DNA from: Petrolisthes cinctipes
Taxonomy: Eukaryota; Arthropoda; Malacostraca; Decapoda; Porcellanidae
NCBI GenBank assembly: GCA_033782935.1
Contig: JAWQEG010000259.1
Coordinates: 2,396,001 to 2,460,000, forward strand
Length of the DNA: 64,000 nucleotides
Reading direction: 5' to 3'
The notes under the pieces are model-generated. The model worked only from the letters and a program-made list of their open reading frames with translations. It searched no databases and was not told the DNA's origin. The translations under genes and the position numbers were made by a program. Positions 1 to 11,714 of this stretch are shown in pieces (position 1 is the stretch's first letter; every line of letters starts with the position of its first letter).

Positions 1-52
1 TGGAGGGAATCAAGGCACTCCATTGTACCAAAAGTATACTGTCCCCTTAATT
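1..52. mobile_element. Foldback MITE, right arm only (cut by window start)
   Basis: The segment ends in CCCCTTAA and reads like the right arm of the foldback elements found at 210-372 and 5140-5303. Its reverse complement matches the left arm near 5145-5190 (shared stretch AGTATACTTTTG and a TGGAGTGCCTTGATTC block). The left half would lie outside the window. Confidence 0.5.
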
Positions 53-209
53 GTATGTAGTGAAATGAACTTGCCTTGGTGTTAATCTCCATCACATTGG
101 CTTTTAGGTCTGTGTTGGGTTATAGCCTTCCAATTTGTTGAGCAACAGAACATAAAGCCATGTAAATAGTGACACTAACTACTTAGACTTGTTTTCATTT
201 CTGCTGTCG

Positions 210-372
210 TTAAGGTAAGATTCTCATGTTGGTAAATTGGAAAGCTACTGATTCTTCCTTATTTTGCCAGAAAACAGACGTCCTCAATGGTACTAATAGG
301 GGATCTGTTTGGTGGCATAGTTTGGAGGAATCAGAGACCTTCCAATTTACAAACAGAAGAATCTCTACTTAA
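210..372. mobile_element. Foldback MITE with TTAA ends
   Basis: The two halves are near-complete inverted copies of each other around a short loop near 270-300. Both ends read TTAA, followed by an AGATTCT-like stretch. The arms share the family core (AAATTGGAAGG, CTGATTCCTCC, ACTATGCCA, AAACAGA). No open reading frame is present, so it is non-autonomous. TTAA ends are typical of piggyBac-type target sites; assignment to that superfamily is inference. Confidence 0.75.
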
Positions 373-582
373 TGTATACATATTTTTGGTTGTTGTAAGC
401 AAACATTAGAGAAATGGAGGTAAACAGTAGATGTTATGGCCGTGTTAATAGACTCAATAATTATTATATTGGTGTCAATATTTTGAAAGGTGTGTGATAG
501 GAGAAAGTAGTTATCCAGTACAGTAAACAGGACGGTAATAATGAATGGAAGAGAACATATAGAAAGGGTGTCGACACGGGGC

Positions 583-615
<33 letters not shown>

Positions 616-1162
616 GTAGTTATTTAGGTGTGGACTGGAAACATATCACCAAGAAATGTACAGGTTATCGCTGAAAGTAGAAGCCATGCAGTCCCCCCCC
701 CCCCCTGTGGCGAAGTTGTTGGAATCAATCTGAAATGCACTCTGAGATAATAACAGTCTTGACCTACACATACAAACAACAATGGTCATACATAATCACA
801 GGAACAGCTAGCAGTGACATTTGATGTTAGAAACTGAAGACTAACCTAACTTTCACTCAGAGGACTATTATTATCTTCGTCAATTTTAAACCTATGGACC
901 TGAAGCCAAAAATATGAATATGGAGGAAGAATTGTTTCTTATTTAGCTTTCAATAACACAATTTCTCCCTTAATGGCGGTTGCTTCCCTGTTAACTAGCA
1001 ACGATGTAATTAAGTGGAAAGTGGATGTTATGCATGGAAAGTACAGTAATGTACATAAGGTTAAAGAAAGGTTTGGAAATGGGAATGTTTAGATTTGGTT
1101 CAACAGAGCGTTTTCAAATAACTTGACCAAGATACATTGATGTGAATATTAATAATCATCAT

Positions 1163-1201
<39 letters not shown>

Positions 1202-1363
1202 ATGTTCTGGAAAACTTATTTAGATATGAAGAGATAACAGTTTTGTAGCAGGTACTGTCAAACGAAGAAGATTTCAAGGATATTAAGAGGATAGTAGTGT
1301 TGGTAAGTCTGGAGCAACTGATTCCTTCAAACACTTTCAAGCACCAGGCCACCATTATTTTTG
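373..1363. other. No gene seen; simple repeats
   Basis: I see no exon or conserved element here. The stretch contains a short (TA)n tract near 583-609, a poly-C run near 694-706 and a (GA)n tract at about 1166-1197. The only ORFs are short and lack recognisable protein features. Confidence 0.6.
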
Positions 1364-1518
1364 TTAATTGACCCAGTGATGTAGTCAAGAAATTGGAGGT
1401 AAATACGTCCTTCAAATAAAGCCACGAAACACCACCTACATGGAAGGAGGTTGTTTCGTGGCATAGTCAGAAGGAATCAGAAGCCTTCAATTCTAATACA
1501 CGATGACAGGGCCCTTAA
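1364..1518. mobile_element. Foldback MITE, TTAA ends, inverted relative to the copy at 4501
   Basis: The element starts TTAATTGACCCAGTGATG and ends GACAGGGCCCTTAA. Its left arm matches the reverse complement of the right arm of the element at 4501-4655 (GTGATGTAGTCA, ATTGGAG, TCCTTCAAATA, CCACGAAACACCACC). This is the second subfamily, with GGACCCTGTGAT-type tips rather than GGGGAGATTC tips. Confidence 0.7.
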
Positions 1519-1753
1519 TCTGTCCCTGTTTCTGGGCATACTTTAAAGGAATAGTAGACAAAACATTTAATGGCGTCAACGGTATATAGAGTAGCAATAG
1601 GTAATGATTACACTTCTGATTTTATTATCGGATTTTTTTTTTTTTTTTTTTTCACAATTGTTGAATGAGCTGAGACAATGTAATCTGAGTTTTAGTCTAA
1701 GTCAGTGGCATGTAATATGCTTCTTAGTGTTTCTCTGAGAACCATCCAATACT

Positions 1754-1850
1754 TTAATTGATAAGGGGAGATTCACTTGTTGGTGAATAATAATTGGAAG
1801 GCTATTGATTCCTCCTGACTATACCAGAAAACAGACACCCTCAGTGGTAC
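1754..1850. mobile_element. Foldback MITE, solitary left arm
   Basis: The arm starts TTAATTGATAAGGGGAGATTC and continues with CTTGTTGGTGAA, TAATTGGAAGGC, TGATTCCTCCTGACTAT and GAAAACAGACACCCTC. That is the same order as the left arm at 210-270. The matching right arm is missing, so the copy is truncated. Confidence 0.6.
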
Positions 1851-3082
1851 AGTTGCGGAAGGGAGTTTCTTTATCACCCTGGGCTCCTCTATACCCTACC
1901 CCACAAGGAGGTGACGGAGGTGTAGAGAGTTGAACATATAACGACGGAGATGATTGGTCGATAAGTTGCTAGGAAAGTTTAGTGATAATATAACCTTATT
2001 ATATCTCAACAAGAGAGCATTGTGGTGAACTAAATATATTATGTTTATTTGCCATATATACAGTATATGAAGAACAGTAGCATACATTGTTAATGAGGAA
2101 CTGAATTATAACGCATACTGGAATAACTCGTATTTTATTCTCAGTTGTGGTTGTCATACATCAGCCAACTGATGGTGATGGGAGGGGATCTGCCTGGCAT
2201 TGCTTTACAGGCTCACGGCTCGTGCTGTGATTCGTTTTAAGGCTTCAAATATTCATTTCTACCTTAGTAATAGGAATAGGTTATATGCTTTTTATATAAT
2301 TATAGACAAATTTATAACGATTTACATTTACAGATAGTGAAGTAGTGTTATCGTTTGTTGTTAATTTTGTCATCTGTTTTCTTATTTATTTTCAGTACGA
2401 ACTGTTAACATTTATTTTGATAGAGCCTAGTGAGATGAAGAACGTTGAGTTAAAATAAGCATTTGCTTGACAAAATAGTAAGAACAACACTCTATGACGA
2501 GGAGCCTTTATTGACGACGTTTTGCTATTGCTTCTTCAGGTCAAAGGCACATCCATATAACATACAGTACTGTGTAACTTATAGTTCTATTTTTATTTGA
2601 ATGTGACTGTATTCTGTTTTGTTCCACTTCCTCCGTTACCATTCCATGTATTTTTTTTTATTTCCCCCGATGTTCTTTCCTTTCCCGGAGGTGGAGGTGG
2701 TAGGGGGGGGGGAGTATACAGGCGGGGGTGAGCGAGGGAACTGGGTGTGTGTTGGGGGTGCTTGAGGAGAGGTAGGGAGGAAACGAGAGCAAAAAGGGGT
2801 GGAGATAGCCAGGTTGCCGTTAAGGCTGACAAACTATATATAATAACATAAATTATGACAGAATGAAGCTAATGACAATTGCAATGTTTACATTGGAAAC
2901 ATGGCAACAATGAAGATAAAACAAATACACTGGTATTCAGTATCCCTAAGAATTCTCATTCAGGTCACATGGTAAACCCTCAAACATAAACCGCATTATA
3001 TAACTATAAACCCATTCACATAAATATTTTTATACATATGGCCCTACATATTAAGCAGGTCTCTATTCTCAGAGAGAGAAAG
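1851..3082. other. No gene seen
   Basis: I find no splice-flanked coding segment or protein homology. The interval has a G-rich stretch near 2685-2770 and a short hammerhead-like motif at 2520-2539, listed separately. The rest is low-complexity AT-rich sequence. Confidence 0.55.
2520..2539 (-). other. Hammerhead-like core, degenerate (probable Penelope-element end)
   Basis: On the minus strand the sequence reads CTGAAGA, then a short stem (AGC/GC) around AATA, then AAAACG. This matches the layout of the motifs in the Penelope pLTRs at 5820-5847 and 8518-8545, except that the expected GAAA is AAAA. No reverse transcriptase sequence adjoins it, so it would be a 5'/3' scrap. Stem III and a cleavage triplet were not identified. 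Confidence 0.25.
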
Positions 3083-3155
3083 AATCTGTTTCGTGTCATT
3101 GTTTGGATTAATTACAGACCTTCCAAATCACCAACAATAGAATCTCCCCTTTTAA
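3083..3155. mobile_element. Foldback MITE, solitary right arm
   Basis: The segment reads CTGTTTCGTG, then a GTTTGGATTAATTACAGACC block, CTTCCAAATCACCAACAATAG and AATCTCCCCTTTTAA. This is the reverse complement of the family's left arm (TTAAGGGGAGATTC, TTGTTGGTGA, GGAAGG). The left arm is absent. Confidence 0.55.
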
Positions 3156-3258
3156 GGACAGAATAAACTGTCCCAACAACAGAATTCCCCACAAAAGTCT
3201 AGACGCGGCATCATAATTATATTCGTCCATTCTTCAGCTTCATTTTAACCATAACTTA

Positions 3259-3500
3259 GGGTCGATTCCACAGTCGTTGTTAGTGGTTTGTAAGCACGCA
3301 AACGAAAAAAAACTTAGCCATGTAAATGACTTATGGCCGAATTATGTAATGAATTTGGTGAGTAAATGATGCAATGATCATTATCTAACTGTTTGATAGA
3401 TTTTGTGAATGTGGATACTCAGCTTTTGGAAAAAAATGAAGCCTTACAAGTGTGGTTGGTTAGGAAGCTAACAAACCAATACCACTGTGGAATCGACCCA
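3259..3500. mobile_element. Small TIR element (MITE), TIR GGGTCGATTCCACAGT
   Basis: GGGTCGATTCCACAGT near 3259 is repeated in inverted orientation as ACTGTGGAATCGACCC ending at 3500. The similarity continues inward (TTAGTGGTTTGTAAGC against GCTAACAAACCAATACC). The element is about 242 bp, has no ORF, and is bordered by TA-containing flanks (TTA and ATA). It is a different family from the foldback and TACAGCC elements. Confidence 0.6.
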
Positions 3501-3584
3501 TAGCCAAAGCACTCACGATAATAGTTTGGAGCATTTGTTCAGTTTAAAAAGTCATTTTGATTAGAAAAATAAATAAAAATAAAA

Positions 3585-3692
<108 letters not shown>

Positions 3693-3738
3693 CCTGTATT
3701 TATTATGCAATATTAATTATTTCCTTCCTTGGTTGCAG

Positions 3739-3826
3739 GCATTGTTAAGATAGACAAAGATCATCAAGACAAACAATGTTTACACTGCTCCTCACTGCCA
3801 TCCTCCTGGCACTAGGTATTTCCAAG
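3739..3826 (+). CDS. Exon 1 of a secreted cysteine-rich gene (5'UTR + signal peptide)
   Basis: A pyrimidine-rich acceptor (TTCCTTCCTTGGTTGCAG) ends at 3738. ATG at 3776 opens MFTLLLTAILLALGISK, a typical signal peptide: short N-region, then a leucine/alanine-rich hydrophobic core. The coding part stops at the donor AAG|GTCAGT (3826|3827) in phase 0. The downstream exon at 15913 also begins in phase 0, so the two can join without a frame change. The product would enter the secretory pathway. The exon is inferred from splice signals and signal-peptide character; no transcript was seen and further exons could exist in the 12 kb intron. Confidence 0.6.
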
Positions 3827-4500
3827 GTCAGTTCACTCCAACAACACTTACCAGTTGAATACCTTTAATTAAGTTACAACTTATCAGTGTATGTTATATA
3901 CGCTCAGAAATGCATTGATTTTTTTTTTTCACCGTAAAGAATGTATGTATTATTTGCATTACATTACATTACGTCCTCCCCAAAAGGATTACTACAAGTT
4001 ATTCTAAAAATTATTATTCATCTAGAGTATTATCCTACGTTTCTTTAGATTACAAAATATGTATAAATTGGTCGGTATTATTCCCGTTAATTGAATGATT
4101 ATTTTCTGAGGAATGAAGAAAGATGTCATACTCTAAGTTTTTTCTGCTTAATGCATTCTATGTTCATATATTATATTCTCGTGTTAAGGTCCCTATCCGT
4201 TTCACCAATATATATTCGATCACAATCATCACAAGATATATGGTGTACTCCTACGTTCGTTTGAATAATAGTTTTGTGCATTACTAATAAAGAATTTACA
4301 GTGGAAGTAGATTAAAAGGCTATTTGAAAGTCCAGACTATACAACACACAATGCCAATGTACTCATTGTTTAAATCTGAAGTGTAAGGGAAAGATACAAA
4401 TTTAATCCGTTTTGTCAATGGTTGATGGTTTTTGCTCGAAATAAGTTTGTCTAGTCTTGAAGTCAGATTTCATTATATAACAATCAGGATACTTAGTTTC
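3827..4500 (+). other. Intron sequence, no gene seen
   Basis: This is the start of the large intron after exon 1. I see only AT-rich unique sequence without conserved coding potential. Confidence 0.5.
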
Positions 4501-4655
4501 TTAAGGACCCTGTGATCGTGTATGAAAATTGGATGCTTCTGATTCCTCCTGACTATGCCAAGAAACAAGCTCCCTACCTATAGGTGGTGTTTCGTGGCAA
4601 TATTTGAAGGACTCATTTATCTCCAATATTCTGACTACATCACAGGGTCCCTTAA
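4501..4655. mobile_element. Foldback MITE, TTAA ends, GGACCCTGTGAT subfamily
   Basis: The element begins TTAAGGACCCTGTGATCG and ends ATCACAGGGTCCCTTAA. The arms pair over most of their length around a loop near the CTACCTATAGGTGG palindrome at 4573-4587. It matches the copies at 17545-17699 and, inverted, 1364-1518. Confidence 0.8.
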
Positions 4656-4816
4656 ACATTCACCAAATTTGCAACATTTATTTATCTAAGTGTTTTGGAG
4701 TGCATAATATAACTGATTGCTTTGTAAAAGAATTGTGATATGAAAAATAATGAATCTACAAATTTTAACATCAAGAAAAGGAGTGGAACGATCATTCTAT
4801 AATAAACTACTCGACT

Positions 4817-5048
4817 TTAAAGTAGAGATTTTCTTGTTGGTGAAATGGAAGGTCTGTGATTCCTCCAAACTATGCCAGTAAATAGACAACCTTAAGGGAA
4901 TCCACCTTTTGTGTTCAATTTGTAGGCCTCCAAACTCATCTATAAAACACATTTCTTCTAGAAGTCCATGTGGAGGGGTTGTGTTTCCTGGCATAGTATG
5001 GAGGAATCAGTAGCTTTCCGTTATCACATAATTGGTTACTCCCCTTAA
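4817..5048. mobile_element. Foldback MITE, TTAA ends, long loop
   Basis: The left arm 4817-4893 (TTAAAGTAGAGATTTTCTTG, GGAAGG, TGATTCCTCCAAACTATGCC) is inversely repeated at 4970-5048 (GGCATAGTATGGAGGAATCA, ACTCCCCTTAA). Unlike the other copies it has about 80 bp of extra loop sequence between the arms. Confidence 0.7.
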
Positions 5049-5139
5049 CGTTACTTTAATGGGAGACCTGTTTCCTTACCCTAAAATAATTCCTACAAAC
5101 GATTTCTCATTTGTTTATTTTAGTATCAAGTGTAGTATC

Positions 5140-5303
5140 AAGTAAGATATAGTATACTTTTGATAGACTGGAGTGCCTTGATTCTTCCTGGGAAACAGAC
5201 CCAGATGAAGATAAATAATGGTATCCTTTTGCCTGGAATAGTTTGGAGGAATCATTTTGCTCCAGATTTACCACCCAAAACAATGTGCTGTATACCCCCT
5301 TAA
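5140..5303. mobile_element. Foldback MITE, divergent copy
   Basis: The left arm near 5145-5203 (TAGTATACTTTTG, TGGAGTGCCTTGATTC) pairs imperfectly with the right arm ending TATACCCCCTTAA at 5303 (AGTTTGGAGGAATCATTTTG). It is closest to the arm cut by the window start at 1-52. The left TTAA end is not preserved. Confidence 0.5.
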
Positions 5304-5467
5304 TAACATATCAAAAGGCTGACCATGCAAAGGTCTAATTTTCCAGATGGCGCCAAAGTTAGCTACCAAATCCTAAAAATACCAGTTACTATACTCCTTC
5401 ACTATTCGTCCTAGACAATTGATTTTTATATCTAACTCCATTTTTTGAGGATCTGGGAATCCAATAA
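5304..5467. other. Short spacer, no feature
   Basis: Unique sequence lies between the last foldback element and the (TA)n tract that borders the Penelope-like element. I see no feature in it. Confidence 0.4.
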
Positions 5468-6003
<536 letters not shown>

Positions 6004-8340
6004 TGGGTAAGATGTTAGATGCTTGTGGTGGGTCGGTAGGTGTTGGAGGTGTGGTGAGTATCCTGACGGTCCTGGTGATGTGTCGTTTTCTGGAGGGCAG
6101 TATTTGGACGTCTTGTGTCTGGTTGTTTATAGAGGGTTGTAGGGTTTCTATGTAGTTCGCATCTAGGTAGGAGAGTCTTCTGCAGTCTGTTTCTTTGTCT
6201 AGTATGGTGGTATTATTTACTAGTTTGTCTCGTGTCAGAGCTTGGTTGTCGTGGGTGCGGTAGTGGTCTTTTATAGACCCTGACTGGAGGTGCATGGTGA
6301 GCCGACGAGACAGTGATGTTTGTGTTTTACCAACATAGTGGTAAGGCTCACAGTCCACACTGTTACAGGAGTGTTGGTAAATCACGTGGTCACTGTTCAT
6401 CGGGCTCTTGGAGGTAGTAGGTCGGTTGTGTAGGGTGAGGTTCGAGGTTTTAGGAGACTTGTAGTAAATTACTAGTTTGATCTCGCTGTCTGGGTCGGTG
6501 GGGTGGACATTCTTCTTTATTATGTCTCTTAGTATGGTCTCGTCAGTCTTGTAGTCGGTGGACATGTAATTGCGGTAGTAAAGTTTGATATCACTGTTGA
6601 GTTTGGTTAGGGGATTCACTTCGTACCATATTTGTAGCTGGAGTTTGATGGTGTTGGAGACGTCTGTGTTAGAATATCCATTGTTTACCAGGACTTGGGT
6701 GAGACGTTCTAGTTCCTGGTGTGTGTCTCTCCAGCTGGTGCAGTGAGTGAGAGCCCTCCTGACGTAGGATGAGATGGTGGATTGGAGGTATCTCTTGGGG
6801 CATTCACTGTCACCATTTAGACACCGTCCGTTGTTGGTGGACTTTGTGTACACTGTGGTTTGGAAGTCTGAGTCGTGGTGGGCAACCAAGAGGTCCAGGA
6901 AGGGTAGTTTGCCATCCGTCGATTTTTCGTAGGTGAAGTTCAGGCCAGACGAGGAGATAAACCGTTGTTGTAGTAGTAGTAGCTCGTCTAGGTCCTTCAC
7001 TTGAACAAAAATGTCGTCAACATACCGACAGTACATCGAAGGGCGATTACATTTGAGAAGGTCCTCTTCAACATTGCCCATAAAGAAGTTAGCGAAGAGG
7101 ACCCCCAGTGGGCTACCCATCGCTATACCGTCAATCTGCTGATACATATTGCCACGGGGGCAAATAAATGGAGCTTCCTTGGTGCAGAGTTCAAGTAGAG
7201 TCTTGAGGCAGGTTTTGGGGATGTCCAGTCGTGGGAGGTCTGGGTGTTCGTAAACCCGGTGGAGGATGATGTCTATAGTTTTATCCACTGGCACATTAGT
7301 GAACAAACTCTCAACATCTAGGGAGGCGATGATATGGTTGTCTACTTTAGGAGAGTCACGGAGAATTTGTAGAAAATCTGTGGCTGAATTGAGGCTGTAC
7401 TTGCTGGGCACATAAGGTGAAAGTAGGTTGTTCAGAGATTTGGCCAGTTGGTATGTTGCAGTTGGGATCTGGGAGATGATAGGCCTGAGGGGGTTCCCAG
7501 GCTTGTGGGTTTTCACCGTGCCATAGGCGTAACCAGGCGCAAATTCTCCAATAAGTTTTTTCAGGTGGATCCCTCCAGCCTTAGCGTTGATGGTAGAAAT
7601 GGTGGTGTTGGCCCTTCGCTTGATGTCGTTGGTGGGGTTGCAGGTGATTCTTTTGAATTTGCTGGTGTCACTTAGAATGTTGTCTATTTTCTGTAGGTAT
7701 TCCTCTCTCCCATGGACAACTAAAGAGGAGGCCTTATCAGCACGACGAATGATGATGTCCGGGTTTTCTCGTAGCTGTTTCGAGGCGAGGAAGTGATTAT
7801 TACTCAGGAGTTTGCTGTGGTAGACTCCCCTCGTCTTGGCGGCTTCAGCAAGTAGAGTTGGGTGAAGTGCAGTTGAGGTAGTAATTTTCCCGTTTTTCTC
7901 TAGTTGGTGGATGTCGTCTAAGAGGATCTCCATCTCCAGTCGTTTCCGGTGTGGTTTTGGCTTAGTCATGTAGTGACAATTTAGCCCCATGTTGAGAAAG
8001 TCCTGTTGATCTGGGGTGAGTGTGGTGTCGGTGAGGTTGATGTATCCTGGGGACGGTTGAGGTAACTTGATATTGCCCCCATATAGATGTGATAGTTTCT
8101 TGATGGCTACACTCTCTGTCTTTCGTCGGTGTTGTTCCCCGAGGAGCTGTAGTTTTCTGTTGATTTGTAGTCTTAGGTTGTCGGTAGTGATTCCATCTTC
8201 CCATAGGTGGAAGAGAGCATCTCGTTGTGTTCTTAGTTTCCTTGCAGTTTCTTTTTTCTCAGCAATTTCTTCTCTCACCAGTTCTTCACGAAACTGTAGA
8301 GTGCTGTTCCTGTTTCTGGCATTCTCGTTATGTAGTTTTA

Positions 8341-8704
8341 TGTTGGTGTAGCCAGGGAGTATATTCTCTTTCAAACAAACGAGGTTGAAGGAAATGGCTT
8401 GTTCTGCATTAATGAGTTTATAATTTATATTTTCAATATTTCTTACAGTTTTTCTTAAGTCTTCACTTAGATGGTGGATAAGTGAGGCAAATGTTGAGTT
8501 GTTGGGGGAGGTCGACGTTTCGTCCAGTGCATTGGACATCTTCAGGAGGAAGTGGCGATTCTGAGTGGGTGAGGGGTATTTATCTGTTTTCCGTATGTGG
8601 GGTGGTCGGGGCCACCATATCAGAGGCCTACTGATTGGTGGATGGGGGGTAGCTTCTGATTCTGGCGCTACGTCTGAGTTGTTGGTTGGTTGTAGTGGTG
8701 GCAA
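8341..8704 (-). repeat. Penelope-like element, 5' pLTR copy
   Basis: Direct repeat of 5642-6003. Homology ends at about 8704 (GTAGTGGTGG then diverging sequence). It contains the likely start codon of the element ORF and a hammerhead-like core. Confidence 0.85.
8518..8545 (-). ncRNA. Hammerhead-like ribozyme core in 5' pLTR, overlapping the ORF start codon
   Basis: Same sequence as 5820-5847. The ATG of the element ORF lies in the core (CTGAAG-ATG), so cleavage and translation start would use the same few bases. Stem III and the cleavage site are unresolved. Confidence 0.35.
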
Positions 8705-8867
8705 GTAAAGGATTGAGCAAAAAACCCTGTATGCAAACTATGCTGAAATACAAAAGAAAAGAAAAGAAAATTGAAAATTGATCGTTGTTACTCCTCCTTC
8801 TGGCACTGTACCTAATCACTTCAAGTTTGGTTGGACCAGCAGCGAATCGGACCGGGTGCACCTATAG

Positions 8868-9084
8868 TACAGCCACAATCAAATATCCGCCGACACTTTC
8901 CTTCCATCGTAGTAAATATCTTTGTTATAATGAACAACACGTATATGATATTGCAGCACCTCATAATAATAACTGAGGGGGTTGAGTTGACGTAAGGTGT
9001 TGTTGTATGATTATATTTTGATATGATACGGATTTATTTGCACGATGGAAGGAAAATGTCGGTGGTTATATGAATGTGGCTGTA
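8868..9084. mobile_element. MITE, TIR TACAGCCACAATCA, TA target
   Basis: The termini TACAGCCACAATCAAATATC and a matching inverted end ATGTGGCTGTA enclose 217 bp. Inner inverted blocks are GACACTTTCCTTCCATCG and CGATGGAAGGAAAATGTC. The TA at each end fits a Tc1/mariner-type target duplication. There is no transposase. Two more copies lie at 16592-16805 and 19359-19575. Confidence 0.8.
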
Positions 9085-9680
9085 CCTAAATTCTTTTGAA
9101 GTGATTACATGATTACAAAATCCAAGATGGCGGATCAACATGGCCGCCAGATTATGAAAATGCCTCTTACTCTATCATTATTCATGGTAGAAAGGTAATT
9201 GTTGTGCATGACCCCTTGTTGATAATGATGATGATAATGATGATAAGGATGATGATATAAGCATTATTTGACAGCTACCAACTATAACGAAGAAATCCTT
9301 TCCCATATTTCCACACTACTATATAGTGTGTGTAAATGTCTGAATTCTTTTTTTATTCTTTTTACTTAATGCAATTGTGGAATAAAGAATATTTCACCAG
9401 TGTTAGCCCTTCAAACCGGCCGTTTACATTACTTCACAATGGTAATAGTCTTGTTGATTGCAAGGAACCGCAACTAACTTTAAACTATTGTACCCACACA
9501 TTCTTCACACAAACATCTCCACAACTATATAGAAAACTATTCATGACCGTTCACGAGCTCGTCATTTGAAATAATCTAATCAACTAAAAGCAAAATTAAT
9601 GATGATTAAGTCAGTCTTAGACCAGATTCTCATATCACATATATAGTAACAGTTTCTGATAAAGTTTTCACATGCATTAG
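9085..9680. other. Intron sequence, no gene seen
   Basis: Unique AT-rich sequence with a (GAT)-rich patch near 9221-9258. I see no conserved coding segment. Confidence 0.5.
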
Positions 9681-9683
9681 TAA

Positions 9684-10041
<358 letters not shown>

Positions 10042-10599
10042 TACAAGGGTATAAAAGAGTGACCCTATGTTACTGTGAGAAGAATATAGAAGTAAACACA
10101 ATTATACTTAACAAATACGTCTGCGTGTCTCGTCCCGAACCGTACCACACTCAATCACTTACAAAACCCACACACTAGCTTGCTGTCCCAGTCTCCTCAG
10201 ATATCTAAACCCCCAGGCCTAACCCCCTGCCTTATATACTGTTGGCTTCACAAAGAAAGTGAGCGCGTCTCCGAACTGTTCCTCTAACACAGACTTAAGC
10301 ACACATCACGCATACGTTCCCACTCAAGAAACTATTGGGTGTCAATAGGAATGAAAACGGACAATTATCACACCACCTGCTACAAGAGGGGGGGAGAATG
10401 CGTACAAATCTAGAGAACATAGCTGGCCATGACACTCTCGACCTTTTGACACACATACTTAAAGAAAATGGAATAATTAGATGACCTAAAGCGGACACAA
10501 CACATCCGGGTGCGAGCCTCAATACCACACTCACAGCCACAATCACTTAATAGGATAGCAATACTTACAAATCAAATAATAATTCAGGCACGCGTAACA
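10042..10599 (-). repeat. Gmr1-like element, truncated 3' LTR
   Basis: This 558-bp stretch matches 15240-15797 at roughly 97-98% (about 14 differences, including small indels). Its inner end, on the minus strand, is TGTTACGCG. The part corresponding to 14704-15239 of the other LTR is missing, so this LTR has lost its outer half. Confidence 0.85.
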
Positions 10600-10609
10600 A
10601 GCCCCCACC
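10600..10609 (-). promoter_or_regulatory. Candidate polypurine tract
   Basis: The minus strand reads GGTGGGGGCT immediately before the LTR start TGTTACG. This is the expected position for plus-strand priming in reverse transcription. Confidence 0.5.
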
Positions 10610-10697
10610 AAAGAAAGAGTTTTCCTCTGGAAAATTCGTTCTTAGGTTTACAAAAGTTATGTACAACATGCAAAAAAAAAAAAAAAAAAAAAAACAT

Positions 10698-11657
10698 TTA
10701 ACTTCTAGATAGACAATCGGCTATCACATTATCAACACCTCTTATATGACGTACATCTAGGTGATACTGTTGGAGGAACAAACTCCAACGGATAAGCCTT
10801 TGGTTCTTGGCCCCCAAACTGTTCAAATACTTCAGAGGGTGGTGGTCAGTGTACACCCTAAGTATTGGTCCAAATGCAGGTACATACACAGCAAAGTGTT
10901 GCAGGGCGAGGATCAGGGCTAGGAGTTCCTTTTCTATAACTGAATAGTTCTTCTGACTGGTAGAGAACTTTTTACTGAAATACGAAACAGGATGCTCCAC
11001 CCCCTGCTCGTCCTCCTGCATCAACACAGCTCCTGCTCCTACATTGCTAGCGTCCACTGCTAGTGTGAATGGTTTGTCAAACTTGGGTGCGGTCATCACG
11101 GGATAGTGGACGAGTATGTCCTTGGCACTTTCAAAACTTTCCTCACACTCGTTTGTCCATTCATACTTGACCTCTTTTCCCTCGTTGTCCACCCAACTAC
11201 ACTCTTGAAATTCACAGGTTACCCCTGCCACATCATCATCATCTTCTTCCACAGCCACAGCCACAACATGCTGTGTCGTCACTGGAGTCTTCAAAGGGCG
11301 GTAGTACGGCTTTAACATATTTACATGGCACAACTGATGAGATCTCCGCAGGTCGGGCGTCTTCACAAGGTAGTCAGTCTCACCCAGCCTCTTCTCTACT
11401 ACGTACGGAGCTTGAAACTTGGCAGCCAGGGGTTGACCTTGAAGTGGCAGTAGCACCAACACTTCATCACCAACTTGGACCTCCCTCCATCTGGCCTTCC
11501 GATCATACCACTGTTTCATTTTCCCTTGGGCTTCCTCAAGATTCTTCTTCGCCTCTTCTCTAGTGTCACTCAGACGGGTCTTGAACTCCAGGACGTATTG
11601 TAGAAGGTTCTTGCTGGTGTCGACGTCACTACTCCATGCCTCCTTGACGATGCTCAA
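10698..11657 (-). pseudogene. Gmr1-like pol, distal part: integrase C-terminus + RNase H, RT core deleted
   Basis: The 319-aa segment is in the same frame as the upstream ORF at 11715-14582, from which it is separated by one TAG codon. Residues ~30-105 are the integrase C-terminal region (GDEVLVLLP, then LVKTP, then NMLKPYY). From ~165 it switches directly to the RT thumb/connection and RNase H (WTNECEESFESAKD, LAVDASNVGAGAVL, IEKELLALILAL, YTDHHPLKYL, DNVIADCLSRS). No RT fingers/palm and no YxDD box lie between them, so an internal deletion near 11165 has removed most of the RT. The copy cannot encode a working polymerase. The order integrase then RNase H is the reverse of ordinary Ty3/gypsy and matches Gmr1-type elements. 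Confidence 0.85.
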
Positions 11658-11714
11658 AGGACCTCTGACATGGTGTGCGAAGACAAGCTCATTCGGAGAG
11701 AAACCCAGGCTCTC

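Noticed and set aside
8540..8704. Longer 924-aa form of the Penelope protein starting at 8704
   Set aside because: The codon at 8704 is TTG. The first ATG in frame is at 8537-8539, and the upstream part lies in the pLTR, so the shorter form was chosen.
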